Assembly (NCBI RefSeq): GCF_018327685.1
Contig: NZ_BNEL01000003.1
Span: forward strand, 3,712,947-3,776,946
Direction of reading: 5' to 3'
Length of the DNA stretch: 64,000 bases
Source: Streptomyces sp. TS71-3
GTDB taxonomy: Bacteria; Actinomycetota; Actinomycetes; Streptomycetales; Streptomycetaceae
Every line of letters begins with the position of its first letter. Position 1 is the first letter of the stretch. A program made the position numbers and the translations under genes. Below are positions 1 through 8,799 of this stretch, one piece after another. Below the pieces are notes generated by a model that did no database searches, was not told where the DNA came from, and saw nothing but the letters and a program-made list of their open reading frames with translations.

Positions 1-284
1 ACGCCGGCGTCGACAGCTTCTTCATCTTCCTCGGCCTCGCCGGCAACGCCTGGTGCGTCGTCACCAACTGGACGCTGCTGCACAGCCTGATGCCGACGCG
101 CCAGTCCGAGTACTCCAGCAGTGTCTTCTCCTCGCTGACCAACCTGGTCGGCGCCGCGCTCCCCGGCCTGATGGGCACCCTGCTGACGGCCACCGGCTCC
201 TACACGGCCGGCTTCGGCGTGCTGTTCTTCTCGGTCGTGGTGTCCCTCGGCTGCTGCCTGGTGCTGCGCCCGCAGGGCTACTGA
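1..284 (+). CDS. MFS transporter, C-terminal fragment
   Basis: The frame is open from the left window edge (first full codon at base 3) to TGA at 282-284, giving about 93 residues. Two hydrophobic helices are separated by a short polar loop containing MPTRQSEYSSS. The second loop and helix, with LVGAALPGLMGTLL and a small-residue-rich final helix, look like the last two transmembrane segments of a 12-helix major facilitator superfamily exporter. The substrate cannot be told from this fragment. The rest of the gene lies outside the window. Confidence 0.7.
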   Translation, partial: AGVDSFFIFLGLAGNAWCVVTNWTLLHSLMPTRQSEYSSSVFSSLTNLVGAALPGLMGTLLTATGSYTAGFGVLFFSVVVSLGCCLVLRPQGY

Positions 285-674
285 CGCCGGCGCCCCCGGA
301 CTGATCGGGGCGGAGCCCCGTCTTGAAGGGGCGCGGGGAACGGCGCGCCCAGCCACGACGCGACCTGCGGGTCGCCACCGGCCGATAGCGGCAGTCTCTG
401 CCGTCTTCGGACCACCGGCAGGTGCGGATCACCGGCAGGTGGTGGGTTGCGCGCGCAGTTCCCCGCGCCCCTTGACCGGGCCCAGCCCCGCCCTTCAGGG
501 GCGCGGAGCTGGGCCGATATGCGACTCCGCCGCGTCGGCGCGACAAGCCCTGACGAGGCCGCCAGGTTGTCACCGGCGGAAGGGGCTGTCCCGGTCCCGT
601 CCGGGGCACCGGAGCGTGGGCACGCCGACGCGAGGGGACGCCCAGCGCGACGGGACGGTCAGCCCGCGGGATGG
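285..674. repeat. Intergenic region with a long GC-rich inverted repeat
   Basis: No gene is supported here. Two 23-base arms at 326-348 and 450-472 are inverted copies (22 of 23 match) built on GGGGCGCGGGGAAC, a sequence repeated between genes in many Streptomyces genomes. The loop carries CACCGGCAGGTG twice. A further partial copy lies near 496 and another at 7436-7458. The arms could form a stem at the 3' ends of the convergent MFS and GntR genes and so act in termination. Confidence 0.6.
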
Positions 675-1466
675 TCAGCCCCGGGTCACGGTGTCGGCGA
701 CTTCAGCGCCCTGCTCCGGCTCGTCCAGGCAGAGCCGGTCGGCCGTGCGCGTCAGGTGCTCCCGCATGATCCGCGCACCGCTCTCCGCGTCACCGGACTT
801 GATGGCCGCCAGGATCGCGCGGTGCTCCTCCAGACCCCGGTGGCCCATCTCGGGGGCCGTGCTCTTCGCCGTGCGCAGCGACATCAGCAGCGGGCCGTGG
901 AAGGAGCGCACCAGCATCTCGAACGCGGTGTTGTGCGTGGCCGCGGCGAGCCGGGTGTGGAACTCGGCGGAGAGCGACACGTCGTACTCCCCGCTGGCCA
1001 GGGCCGCCTCCTGGCGGTCGCAGATGGACGTCAGGGCGGCGATGTCCGCCTCGTCCGCGTGGGCGCAGAGGTTCGGGATGATGCCGACCTCCAGCACCAG
1101 GCGTACCTCGGTGACCTCGGTGGCCGTCACCGACGACAGGGTGAGCAGGTCGACGATGCTGGCGCCCACCCGGTCGCTGGTGGGCTGGGTGACGAAGGCG
1201 CCGCCGTGGGCGCCGACGCGGATCTCCACGAGGCCGCCGGCCTCCAGGACCCGCAGGGCCTCGCGCACGGTGACTCGGCTGACCCCGAACCGCTCGCACA
1301 TCTCGCGCTCCGGGGGGAGGCGGTCGCCCGGTGAGAGCTTGCCCTCGTGGATGAGCGTGCGCACCTGGTCCACGATCAGCGCGGAGATCCGCCGGTCGTT
1401 CACGGGACTCAGCAGGCGGCCGGACTGGCCGTCCGCACTGTTCGCGGAGGCTCGGCGGGGCGGCAT
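675..1466 (-). CDS. GntR family regulator, FadR/FCD subfamily
   Basis: The protein has 263 residues. A winged-helix domain occupies roughly residues 24-95, with helix-turn-helix around 57-76 (CERFGVSRVTVREALRVLEA) and the GntR wing GGLVEIRVGAHGGAF. The C-terminal half is an all-helical FCD domain with the conserved metal-binding histidines in EFHTRLAAATH and in the last two helices. Such proteins bind short GGTNNNACC palindromes and are released by organic acid ligands. GAAAGGA lies 8 bases before the start. It is divergent from the dehydrogenase and importer genes, and a matching operator sits in its own promoter at 1515-1524. Function as local regulator is inferred. Confidence 0.9.
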   Translation of the reverse strand: MPPRRASANSADGQSGRLLSPVNDRRISALIVDQVRTLIHEGKLSPGDRLPPEREMCERFGVSRVTVREALRVLEAGGLVEIRVGAHGGAFVTQPTSDRVGASIVDLLTLSSVTATEVTEVRLVLEVGIIPNLCAHADEADIAALTSICDRQEAALASGEYDVSLSAEFHTRLAAATHNTAFEMLVRSFHGPLLMSLRTAKSTAPEMGHRGLEEHRAILAAIKSGDAESGARIMREHLTRTADRLCLDEPEQGAEVADTVTRG

Positions 1467-1514
1467 AAAAGGGTCCTTTCGTTACGCGTTGACGAGTCTA
1501 GCTTAGCGGAATAG

Positions 1515-1524
1515 GGTATGACCA
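1515..1524. promoter_or_regulatory. Candidate GntR/FadR operator in the regulator promoter
   Basis: The minus strand reads TGGTCATACC, a GGT-N3-ACC palindrome as expected for FadR-type regulators. The identical 10-mer occurs at 2958-2967 upstream of the ABC importer. For the regulator gene it overlaps a possible -35 (TTGGTC), with a possible -10 (TAGACT) 19 bases downstream, suggesting autorepression. This is inferred from sequence only. Confidence 0.55.
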
Positions 1525-1712
1525 ATAGTCCCTGGGTGTGTTCTACCCTCCGCCCGCCGGCCGACTCGTCCCCACAGTGACATCCACGCGCGCGTGCGCG
1601 CGCGAGAACAGGGAAACCCGCGGCAGCCGCTGCGGCGCTGCGGCCCGGCCTCCGGCCGCGGTCGCCACCCGGCGGTGGGTAAGTATCGGCGATCCCCCGA
1701 CGAGGTGCCAGC

Positions 1713-2819
1713 GTGGACGAAGGACTGCCCGAGCGAGCCCGTGCCGCGGTGGCCGAGGAGCCCTGCACGACACGGCTGCGCGATCTCCCGCTGCCCAGGC
1801 CCGGGGCGGACGAGGGCCTGCTGAAGGTGGAGGCCACCGGTGTCTGCGCGGCCGACTGGGAGAGCTACCTCCGCGGGCCGGGTGGTGTCATCCTCGGCCA
1901 CGAGACGGTCGGGAGGGTGTCGGCGCTGGGGGAGCGGGCCGCCGAGCGCTGGGGGGTGGCGGTCGGCGACCGGGTCGCCGTGGAGGAGTTCCTGCCGTGC
2001 GGCGCCTGCCGCCCCTGCCGCCGGGGCGACTACCGGCTGTGCCGGGCCGCCGGCGAGGGCGGAGCACCCCCGCCCCCGGGCTACGGCCGCACACCGGTGG
2101 ACGCCCGGCCCGGCCTGTACGGCGGTTTCAGTGAGTACCTCTACCTGCATCCGCGCGCCGTCGTGCACCCGGTGGGCGATGCCGTCGACGCCCGTGCGGC
2201 CACCCTCTTCGCGCCGCTGTCGAGCGGTATCCGCTGGGTCAGGCGGCAGGCGCGGCTGCGCGCCGGGGACACCGTCGTGGTCGCCGGCACGGGCAGGCGG
2301 GGCCTGGGGTGCGTGCTGGCCGCCCATGACGCGGGCGCCGGCACCGTCGTCGCGGTGGGCCCGGCCGCCCACTGGCAGCAGCTCCACCTCGCCAAGCATC
2401 TCGGCGCCGGCCACGTGGTCTTCTGCGACGAGGAGGACGCGGTGGACGGTGTGCTGGAGCTGACCGGCGGGCGCGGCGCGGACATCGTCGTGCACCTCAT
2501 GCCCGAGGCCGGCACCGTCGCCGACGCCGTCGCGATGTCCGCCGCCCGTGGCGCGGTCGTGCTTGCGGCGCCGGACGTGGGCCGGCCGGCGGCCGGCTTC
2601 CCCTACGAGACCGTGGTGCGGCGCGAGCTGCGCCTCGTCGGCGCGCAGGGGCACGACCACCGGTCGGTGGAGCGCGCGCTCGACATCATCAGGTCCGGGC
2701 GCTACCCGCTGCACCTCCTGACGACCCATCACTTCCCGGTGGCCGAGACCGACTTGGCGCTGCGCACCGCGGCTGGACGCACCGGCGTGCACGCCCTGCA
2801 CGTCAGCGTGGGGATGTAA
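1713..2819 (+). CDS. Zinc-dependent medium-chain alcohol dehydrogenase
   Basis: The 368-residue protein starts at GTG with GAGGTG just upstream. The N-terminal GroES-like domain has Cys45 and the GHE motif at 62-64 as catalytic zinc ligands, and the structural zinc lobe Cys96, Cys99, Cys102 and Cys110 in classical spacing. The Rossmann fold follows, with VVVAGTGRRGLG as the nucleotide-binding loop; arginine replaces the usual proline or alanine. It probably oxidises a sugar alcohol, threonine-like or other secondary alcohol, but the substrate cannot be read from sequence. It lies between the divergent GntR gene and the ABC importer on the same strand as the importer, so a joint catabolic role for the imported ligand is plausible. 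Confidence 0.88.
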   Translation: MDEGLPERARAAVAEEPCTTRLRDLPLPRPGADEGLLKVEATGVCAADWESYLRGPGGVILGHETVGRVSALGERAAERWGVAVGDRVAVEEFLPCGACRPCRRGDYRLCRAAGEGGAPPPPGYGRTPVDARPGLYGGFSEYLYLHPRAVVHPVGDAVDARAATLFAPLSSGIRWVRRQARLRAGDTVVVAGTGRRGLGCVLAAHDAGAGTVVAVGPAAHWQQLHLAKHLGAGHVVFCDEEDAVDGVLELTGGRGADIVVHLMPEAGTVADAVAMSAARGAVVLAAPDVGRPAAGFPYETVVRRELRLVGAQGHDHRSVERALDIIRSGRYPLHLLTTHHFPVAETDLALRTAAGRTGVHALHVSVGM

Positions 2820-2951
2820 GCGCCGGTTCCCGCGGGGCGCCATAGCGGTGGCACCACGTCGTACCACTCCCGGCACACCTCCCGCCGTGCCCCGTGCGGA
2901 CGCATACGCTCCGTAATCGCAGGAGTGTTGAAGAAAAGCGTGCCGCTTCTA

Positions 2952-2980
2952 TTGCAATGGTCATACCGTCAGCCCAGAAT
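2952..2980 (+). promoter_or_regulatory. Probable promoter of the ABC importer with embedded GntR operator
   Basis: TTGCAA at 2952-2957 and CAGAAT at 2975-2980 are spaced by 17 bases and fit a housekeeping sigma promoter. The 10-mer TGGTCATACC at 2958-2967, identical to the site in the GntR promoter, lies exactly between them. Binding there should block polymerase. The assignment is inferred; no transcript start is known. Confidence 0.5.
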
Positions 2981-3063
2981 GACAGGGATTTTTCGCGGCG
3001 GTAACCCATCGATATCAGCCACTGCCCGGTCTTCCCCGTGGGCCTCTACCGGAAGTTGACCGC

Positions 3064-4218
3064 ATGCACCATGAGCGTGAAGCGCAAGAGCAGTACCAGC
3101 GGCAGGAACAGCGGGAGCCGCACGGGTCACGGCACCCGGGCGCCCGCCGCAGACGGCGCATTCCGGCCAAGTCGGCGGGAGCGGCGCTGCTGGCCGTGAT
3201 GCTGACCGCCTGTTCCAGCGGTCTGGCCGCCACCACCACCGAGGTGGCCCCGGCCCAGCAACCCGAGAACCTGCTGCCCAAGGCGTCCGAGGAGGGCAAG
3301 GTCCTCTGGTACACCACCTTCGCCGACGACGACGTGGACGGCATGATCGCCGCCTTCCAGAAGAAGTACCCGAAGGTCAAGGTGGAGGCGCTGCGGCTGA
3401 GCGCCGACAAGCTCCCCTCCCGCCTGGTCACCGAGCAGCGCGGCGGCAAGTACAACGCGGACGTCATCACCGCGGACAGCGAGCCCGTCTACCAGCTCAT
3501 CAAGGTGGGCACGCTCGCCCCGTACCGCGTTCCGGAGACGCCCGACCTGCCCAAGGAGCTGAAGAGCCTCCCGGACGGCTACGGCAACGTCGTGTACGTC
3601 AACACCAGCGCCATCGCATACAACCCGAAGTCGGTTGCCTCCCAGCACCTGCCGGTCCCCAGCTCCATCGAGGACCTCACCAAGCCGGTGTGGAAGGGCC
3701 GCTTCTCGATCGACCCCAACGCCATCAACTGGTACGAGGGCCTGATCACGGCCATGGGCCACGACAAGGCCCTCGCCCTGGTGAAGAAGCTCGGCGACAA
3801 CGCGCCCCGGCTGGTGGAGAGCCACACCCAGTCCCTGACGGAGGTCCAGTCGGGCGAACCGGCCGCCGTGGCCAACGCCTACGGCTACAAGGCCGCGAAG
3901 CTGGCCAAGAAGACGCCCGATCGGATCGCGTTCGCCAACACGGACCCGCTCCCGTCGGCCGCGGTCCTCGCGGAGATGGCGAACAAACCGCCGCACCCGG
4001 CCGCGGCCAAGCTCTTCATCGACTGGATCATGTCGAAGGCCGGCCAGCAGCAGGTCGTGAGCATCAGCAACCACGTGTCGCTGAGCGACCAGGAGCACAA
4101 CGACGACTCGGTGTGGAACCCGGGCAAGTGGAAGCCCGCGTGGTCGACGCCGGTCATCCCCGCGGACACGTACGACCGCTACCTGGACGAGTACCAGAAG
4201 GCGCTGCACGCCGCCTGA
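3064..4218 (+). CDS. Iron-type ABC transporter substrate-binding lipoprotein
   Basis: The protein has 384 residues. A basic, unusually long n-region of about 32 residues precedes the hydrophobic segment and the lipobox LTAC with Cys50, so the mature protein is lipid-anchored outside the membrane. The fold is that of extracellular solute-binding proteins related to Fe3+, 2-aminoethylphosphonate and thiamine binders, with the early strand VLWYTTFADDDVDGMI and a later NWYEGL segment near the ligand cleft. No earlier or later in-frame start fits better. It opens an operon with the permease (133 bases downstream) and ATPase. The ligand is unknown; iron is only one possibility. Confidence 0.85.
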   Translation: MHHEREAQEQYQRQEQREPHGSRHPGARRRRRIPAKSAGAALLAVMLTACSSGLAATTTEVAPAQQPENLLPKASEEGKVLWYTTFADDDVDGMIAAFQKKYPKVKVEALRLSADKLPSRLVTEQRGGKYNADVITADSEPVYQLIKVGTLAPYRVPETPDLPKELKSLPDGYGNVVYVNTSAIAYNPKSVASQHLPVPSSIEDLTKPVWKGRFSIDPNAINWYEGLITAMGHDKALALVKKLGDNAPRLVESHTQSLTEVQSGEPAAVANAYGYKAAKLAKKTPDRIAFANTDPLPSAAVLAEMANKPPHPAAAKLFIDWIMSKAGQQQVVSISNHVSLSDQEHNDDSVWNPGKWKPAWSTPVIPADTYDRYLDEYQKALHAA

Positions 4219-4351
4219 CGTGCCCACGCGGCGGCACCCACCACACGGCCCGCCGCGCCGGGCACACCCCCTTCACTCCCGTTCCCGACTCGCCCCGTCA
4301 CCCCCGCCCTGACACCAGCCCTACCCACCGACCTCCCAGGACGGCCACGCC

Positions 4352-6133
4352 ATGAGCCTGATCAGCCGCTCCCGCCCCGGTGCACCACCGGCCCGAGCCC
4401 CGCTGCGCCCCGCCCGCACCACCCGACTGAGCACCGCCCTGGAGTGGTTCCGCGACCCCCGCCACATCCTGCTGGCCCTGGTGGCCCTCGTGGTCGCCTA
4501 CCTGGCACTGGTGCCGGCCGCCACCATGCTGGTCGCCAGCCTCCAGTCGTCCTTCCTCAACACCGGGCCGGTCGAGTGGACCCTGCGCCACTACACGGAG
4601 ACGCTGGGCAGCTCCGACTTCTGGGTGCTGGTGGGCAACTCCTTCGCCTATGCCGCGGCCACGGCCGTCCTGTGCACCGTCATCGGCTTCGGGCTCGCCT
4701 ACCTGGTGACCCGGACCAACACCCCGGCGAAGTTCTTCGCCCAGGTCGCCGCGCTGGTCCCGCTGATCATCCCGGGCATCCTCAACACCGTCGCCTGGGC
4801 CCTGCTGTTCGCACCGAACACCGGCGCGCTGAACGTTCTGCTGCGCGACCTGCACCTGCCGACGTTCGACATCTACTCGCTGGCCGGCATGGTGCTGGTG
4901 CAGTCCATGCACGTCACGCCCGTGGCCTTCCTGATGGGCACCGCTGCCTTCACCTCCATGGACTCCTCCCTGGAGGAGGCCGCCCTGAGCTCGGGAGCAC
5001 CGCCCTTCCGCGTCTTCCGCACCATCACCGCCCGGCTCATCAGGCCGGCCATCATGTCGGCGGCCCTGCTGATGTTCGTGCAGACCATCTCGACGTTCGA
5101 GGTGCCGCAGCTCATCGGCGTTCCCGGGCACACGTTCGTGTTCGTCAGCCGGATCTACAAGGCCCTGCAGACCTTCCCGACCGACTACGGAACCGTCGGT
5201 GTCATCGGCATCTTCATCCTCGTCGTGGCCACCCTCGGGCTGTGGCTCTCGCGGCGGATGAGCGGGTCGGGCGCCGCCGCGCAGACCATCACCGGCAAGG
5301 GCTTCAGGCCCACCGTGACCGACCTCGGCCGGTGGCGGTGGCTGGGCTTCGCCATCTTCGTGCTGTTCTTCATCGCGGCCGTGGTGCTGCCGCTGCTGAT
5401 GCTGCTCTGGTCGTCGCTGCTGCCCGGCTACGAGCCGCCGTCGCTGTCGGCGCTGCACCACCTCACCCTGGCCAACTACCGTGAGCTCCTCGACACCCCC
5501 GCCCTCACCTCCTCGGTCCGCAACAGCCTGATCACCGCCGTGCTCGCCGGTGCCATCGTCACCGTGCTCAGCTCGCTCGTCGCCTACATCACCGTCAAGA
5601 CCAAGGTGCGCGGCAGGGGCGTGCTCGACGCGCTCGCCACGGTCCCGCTCGCGGTGCCCAGCGTCGTGATGGGCGTCGGCATCCTGTACTGGTACCTGAC
5701 CGTCCCGATGCCCTTCCAGATGTACGGCACGCTGACGATCCTGGTGATCGCCTTCGTGACGATCGGGCTGCCCTACGGGCTGCGGTACATCGTGCCCGGC
5801 ATGTCCCAGATCAAGGACGAGTTGGAGGAGGCCGCGGCCGCCAGCGGCGCGACGTGGCTGCGCACCTTCCGGCGCATCTACGTGCCGCTGCTGGTGCCCT
5901 CGCTGCTGGCCGCCTTCCTGTACACGGTCATCGTCGCGTTCCGCGAGATCTCGGCCGCCATCTTCCTCTACACCCAGGACACCCAAGTGGTGTCGGTGAC
6001 GATCTACCAGGAGTGGTCCAACGGCAGTTACCCGATCGTGGCCGCCCTCGGCGTCGCCATCGTCGTCTTCCTCGCCGTGATCGTCGCACTGGTCCGCCTG
6101 CTGGGCAGCAGGACCGGGCTGAACCGTCAATGA
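4352..6133 (+). CDS. ABC transporter permease, fused double domain (FbpB-like)
   Basis: At 593 residues this is a single-chain permease in which two binding-protein-dependent transport domains are joined, as in iron and related importers. Each half has about six membrane helices. The first half carries the cytoplasmic EAA loop as EEAALSSGAPPFRVFRTI, the second as EEAAAASGATWLRTFRRI; these contact the ATPase. It therefore forms the whole channel without a second permease. The ATPase gene starts 25 bases downstream, so the two are cotranscribed. Confidence 0.9.
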   Translation: MSLISRSRPGAPPARAPLRPARTTRLSTALEWFRDPRHILLALVALVVAYLALVPAATMLVASLQSSFLNTGPVEWTLRHYTETLGSSDFWVLVGNSFAYAAATAVLCTVIGFGLAYLVTRTNTPAKFFAQVAALVPLIIPGILNTVAWALLFAPNTGALNVLLRDLHLPTFDIYSLAGMVLVQSMHVTPVAFLMGTAAFTSMDSSLEEAALSSGAPPFRVFRTITARLIRPAIMSAALLMFVQTISTFEVPQLIGVPGHTFVFVSRIYKALQTFPTDYGTVGVIGIFILVVATLGLWLSRRMSGSGAAAQTITGKGFRPTVTDLGRWRWLGFAIFVLFFIAAVVLPLLMLLWSSLLPGYEPPSLSALHHLTLANYRELLDTPALTSSVRNSLITAVLAGAIVTVLSSLVAYITVKTKVRGRGVLDALATVPLAVPSVVMGVGILYWYLTVPMPFQMYGTLTILVIAFVTIGLPYGLRYIVPGMSQIKDELEEAAAASGATWLRTFRRIYVPLLVPSLLAAFLYTVIVAFREISAAIFLYTQDTQVVSVTIYQEWSNGSYPIVAALGVAIVVFLAVIVALVRLLGSRTGLNRQ

Positions 6134-6158
6134 GCCTGAGTACTCAAAGGAGAGTGTC

Positions 6159-7334
6159 GTGATCGAGGTACGCGGCCTGGTCAAGCGTTTCGAGGGACGG
6201 GCGGTGTCACGCAACGCCGTCGACGGTATCGACCTGGAGGTCCCCGAGGGAAAACTCGTCACCTTGCTCGGCCCGAGCGGCTGCGGCAAGACCACCACCC
6301 TGCGTCTGATCGCCGGGCTGGAACGGCCCGACGCGGGCCGGATCACCATCGGCGGCAAGCTGGTGTGCGCGCCCGAGGAGGGGGTGTTCGTGGGCGCGCA
6401 CCAGCGGCCCATCGGCGTGGTCTTCCAGTCGTACGCGGTCTGGCCCCATATGACCGCCATCGAGAACGTGATGTTCCCGCTGCGGTCCGGGCAGAAGCGG
6501 CTGCCGCGCGCCGAGGCGCGCCGCCGTGCCATGGAGGCCCTCGACCTGGTCGGCCTCGCCGACCTCGCCGACCGGCCGTCGCCCGCGCTCTCCGGCGGCC
6601 AGCAGCAGCGCATCTCCCTGGCCCGCGCCCTGACCAGAGAGCCCGAGGTCCTGCTGCTGGACGAGCCGCTGAGCAACCTGGACGCCGGCCTCCGTGACCG
6701 GGTCCGCGACGAGATCCGGGGGGTGCAGCAGCGCCTCGGCATCACCACCGTCTTCGTCACCCACGACCAGGACGAGGCGCTCGCGGTCTCCGACGAGGTG
6801 ATCGTCATGGACCGCGGCCGGATCGTGGAGCGCGGCGCGGCCCAGGAGATCTACGCCGCGCCCCGCGAGGAGTTCACCGCGCGCTTCATGGGGATCTCCA
6901 ACAGCCTGCCCGGCACGGTCCTGTCCCTGGGCGGCAAGACCGTCGAGATCGACCTCCCTCAGGGCAGGCTGAGCTGCCTGCCCACGGGCACGCTGAGCGA
7001 GGGCACTAGCGTCAACGTCTTCCTGCGCCCGGAGAGCCTGGTGCTCTCCCGCAAGGACCCGTCGGGTCGCGGCTGGAAGGGCACCGTCGAGTTCAGCATC
7101 TACCACGGCGACTGCTGGGACTACCACGTGCGCGTCGGCGACACCCTGCTGCGCTCGCGCATGTACCGGGAGAAGATCGGCCTCGCGCACGGCGACCCGG
7201 TCTTCGTGGTCCCCGAGGAGGAGAGCGCCATCGCGATCGCGGTGAGCGAGGACTCCACCGGCGCCGCTCCCTCGGACCCTGACGCGGCGACGTCGCTCTC
7301 GGCCACCGGTGCGAAAGGCGGCACCGTTCGGTGA
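6159..7334 (+). CDS. ABC transporter ATP-binding protein with TOBE domain
   Basis: The 391-residue ATPase starts at GTG with AAAGGAGAG upstream. It has Walker A GPSGCGKT at 38-45, Q-loop Gln90, signature LSGGQ at 144-148, Walker B ending DEP at 168-170 and switch His202. A C-terminal TOBE_2-like beta domain follows from about residue 270, typical of iron, sulfate and sugar importers. It powers the permease encoded just upstream. A low-complexity tail rich in Asp, Ala and Ser ends the protein. Confidence 0.92.
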   Translation: MIEVRGLVKRFEGRAVSRNAVDGIDLEVPEGKLVTLLGPSGCGKTTTLRLIAGLERPDAGRITIGGKLVCAPEEGVFVGAHQRPIGVVFQSYAVWPHMTAIENVMFPLRSGQKRLPRAEARRRAMEALDLVGLADLADRPSPALSGGQQQRISLARALTREPEVLLLDEPLSNLDAGLRDRVRDEIRGVQQRLGITTVFVTHDQDEALAVSDEVIVMDRGRIVERGAAQEIYAAPREEFTARFMGISNSLPGTVLSLGGKTVEIDLPQGRLSCLPTGTLSEGTSVNVFLRPESLVLSRKDPSGRGWKGTVEFSIYHGDCWDYHVRVGDTLLRSRMYREKIGLAHGDPVFVVPEEESAIAIAVSEDSTGAAPSDPDAATSLSATGAKGGTVR

Positions 7335-7335
7335 C

Positions 7336-7460
7336 GGCCGGGGCCCCGGCCATGGACCGGTGGGGGGCCGGGGCCCCGGCGCTGCCCGCCTGCCTGTGAA
7401 GGGGCCGGGGGGCGGATCGGGCTGACCCCGCGTCGAGGGGCGCGGGGAACTGCGCGAACG
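7336..7460. terminator. Two GC palindromes followed by a Streptomyces intergenic repeat
   Basis: Perfect palindromes occur at 7336-7351 (GGCCGGGGCCCCGGCC) and 7367-7380, starting just after the ATPase stop. A copy of the GGGGCGCGGGGAAC repeat follows at 7436-7458. The importer operon and the convergent NADP oxidoreductase gene meet here, so a bidirectional terminator role is likely. Self-complementary repeats of this kind form short-loop hairpins only poorly, so the exact terminator is uncertain. Confidence 0.45.
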
Positions 7461-7565
7461 GCCCCCCACCGGTGGTTGGCCGGGCTCGTACCGCAAGCGG
7501 CAGGCTGGACCGGATCTGGCGAAGCCCTAAGGCACATCCGTGGCGCGACCCGGCCGGGGGCTTCC

Positions 7566-8189
7566 TCACACGTGCAGCAGGCCGCTCAGCTCATCCGCGT
7601 GCAGCGGGACCGCGTAGACGTTGGTGCCCGGCTGGTACTTGCGGCCGCCCTCGCCGAGGTCGCCCACGTCCACCGGGTCGAACCCGATGTCCCGGATCAG
7701 CCCGGACACCACCGCCTTGGCCTCGGAGTCGGTGCCGGCGACGGGGATCGCCAGCCGCTCGGGGTCGCCCTTCGGGCGGACGGCGTCGCGCAGGGTGTCC
7801 CAGTAGATCGCGTTGAACGCCTTCACCAGGTTCGCGCCGGTGTACTCCCTGATCTTCTCGCTGGACGTGGTGGCCTCGCCGTCCAGGTCGGAGTCGTGCC
7901 CGTCCCGCTCGGGGTAGTAGTTGACGGTGTCGATGACGAGCTTGCCGCGGAGCTGCGCGGCGGGCAGTTCCCGGTAGCGGCCGTACGGGATCGACACGAC
8001 GACGACCTGGCCGAACTCGGCCGCCTCTCGCGGCGTCATCGCCTGCACGGACCCGCCCATGCGGGCCGCCAGATCCTCGAGCGTCTCGGGGCCGCGTGAG
8101 TTGCTGATGGCCACCTCGTGGCCGATCCGGGCGAAATGCCGGGCGAGGGTGGCGCCGATGCGCCCCGCCCCGATGATGCCGATCCTCAT
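7566..8189 (-). CDS. NADPH-dependent F420 reductase-like / NADP-binding oxidoreductase
   Basis: The 207-residue protein starts at MRIGIIGAGRIG, a dinucleotide-binding GxGxxG loop at the very N-terminus; GGAGGGAGG lies just upstream, which decides this start over a longer open frame. The NSRG motif after the second strand suits NADP binding. The Rossmann domain is followed by a short helical tail. It resembles the family of F420-dependent NADP reductases and the small NAD(P)-binding proteins derived from them. Whether it uses F420 cannot be told. It stands alone, facing the importer operon. Confidence 0.8.
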   Translation of the reverse strand: MRIGIIGAGRIGATLARHFARIGHEVAISNSRGPETLEDLAARMGGSVQAMTPREAAEFGQVVVVSIPYGRYRELPAAQLRGKLVIDTVNYYPERDGHDSDLDGEATTSSEKIREYTGANLVKAFNAIYWDTLRDAVRPKGDPERLAIPVAGTDSEAKAVVSGLIRDIGFDPVDVGDLGEGGRKYQPGTNVYAVPLHADELSGLLHV

Positions 8190-8409
8190 ACTGCCTCCCT
8201 CCGTGGCCGGGCGGCCGGAGCGCTGCTCAGGCATGTGCCGTCCCCGGCGCCCTCGTGCCGGCACCGGCGAGTGCCCTTCGGCGGCTCCGCCGAAACGCCG
8301 CGGAGAGCGCCCGCGCGCCTCTCACCCGTACGCCGGTCACATGCACCCGCGCACCGGACCGGTGACCCCTCGTAGCCGCCACCGGCCGTACCCGCACCGG
8401 TGGAACGGG

Positions 8410-8799
8410 TCACCTGGTGGGGGTGCTCGCGCAGGCGATGCAGATCCGGGTGCTGAGGCGGGCGGCGAGCCGCTCCGCGGAGATGGGACCTCCGCAGCGC
8501 TCGCAGGTGAAGTACGTGCCCGCGCGGATCCGCTCTGCTGCGAGGTCCAGGTCGGCGAGCTCGGAGCGTGCCCGCGTCAGCGCGTCACGGAGCTGCGCGC
8601 GCTCGAACGCGACCGTCTGCCCTTCCGGATCGTGCTCGTCGTCGTCCGCGGCCATCGCCGAGGTCTCCACGACGTTGTCCCACACCCGCGTCAGGGACGC
8701 GATGAGCCGTTCCGTGTCCGCACGGGCTTGCCCGACCACGTCCGTCAGGGCGCGCACGCCCGCCGCCGCGTGTTCGCTGCCGTCGCTGGAGTGGTCCAT
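8410..8799 (-). CDS. TraR/DksA family C4 zinc-finger protein
   Basis: From the ATG at 8799 the protein has 129 residues. A helical coiled region (about residues 1-85) precedes a C-terminal zinc finger with CERC and CIAC pairs, the DksA/TraR signature. Members bind the RNA polymerase secondary channel or act as general stress proteins. The region upstream of 8799 stays open for 77 codons but has no family resemblance. No good Shine-Dalgarno sequence sits directly before ATG 8799; GTG at 8805 is an alternative start. Monocistronic. Confidence 0.78.
   Translation of the reverse strand: MDHSSDGSEHAAAGVRALTDVVGQARADTERLIASLTRVWDNVVETSAMAADDDEHDPEGQTVAFERAQLRDALTRARSELADLDLAAERIRAGTYFTCERCGGPISAERLAARLSTRICIACASTPTR

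Noticed and set aside
4298..6808. An 836-codon minus-strand open frame opposite the first importer
   Set aside because: It overlaps three certain genes and its product is low-complexity His, Asp and Gln-rich sequence.
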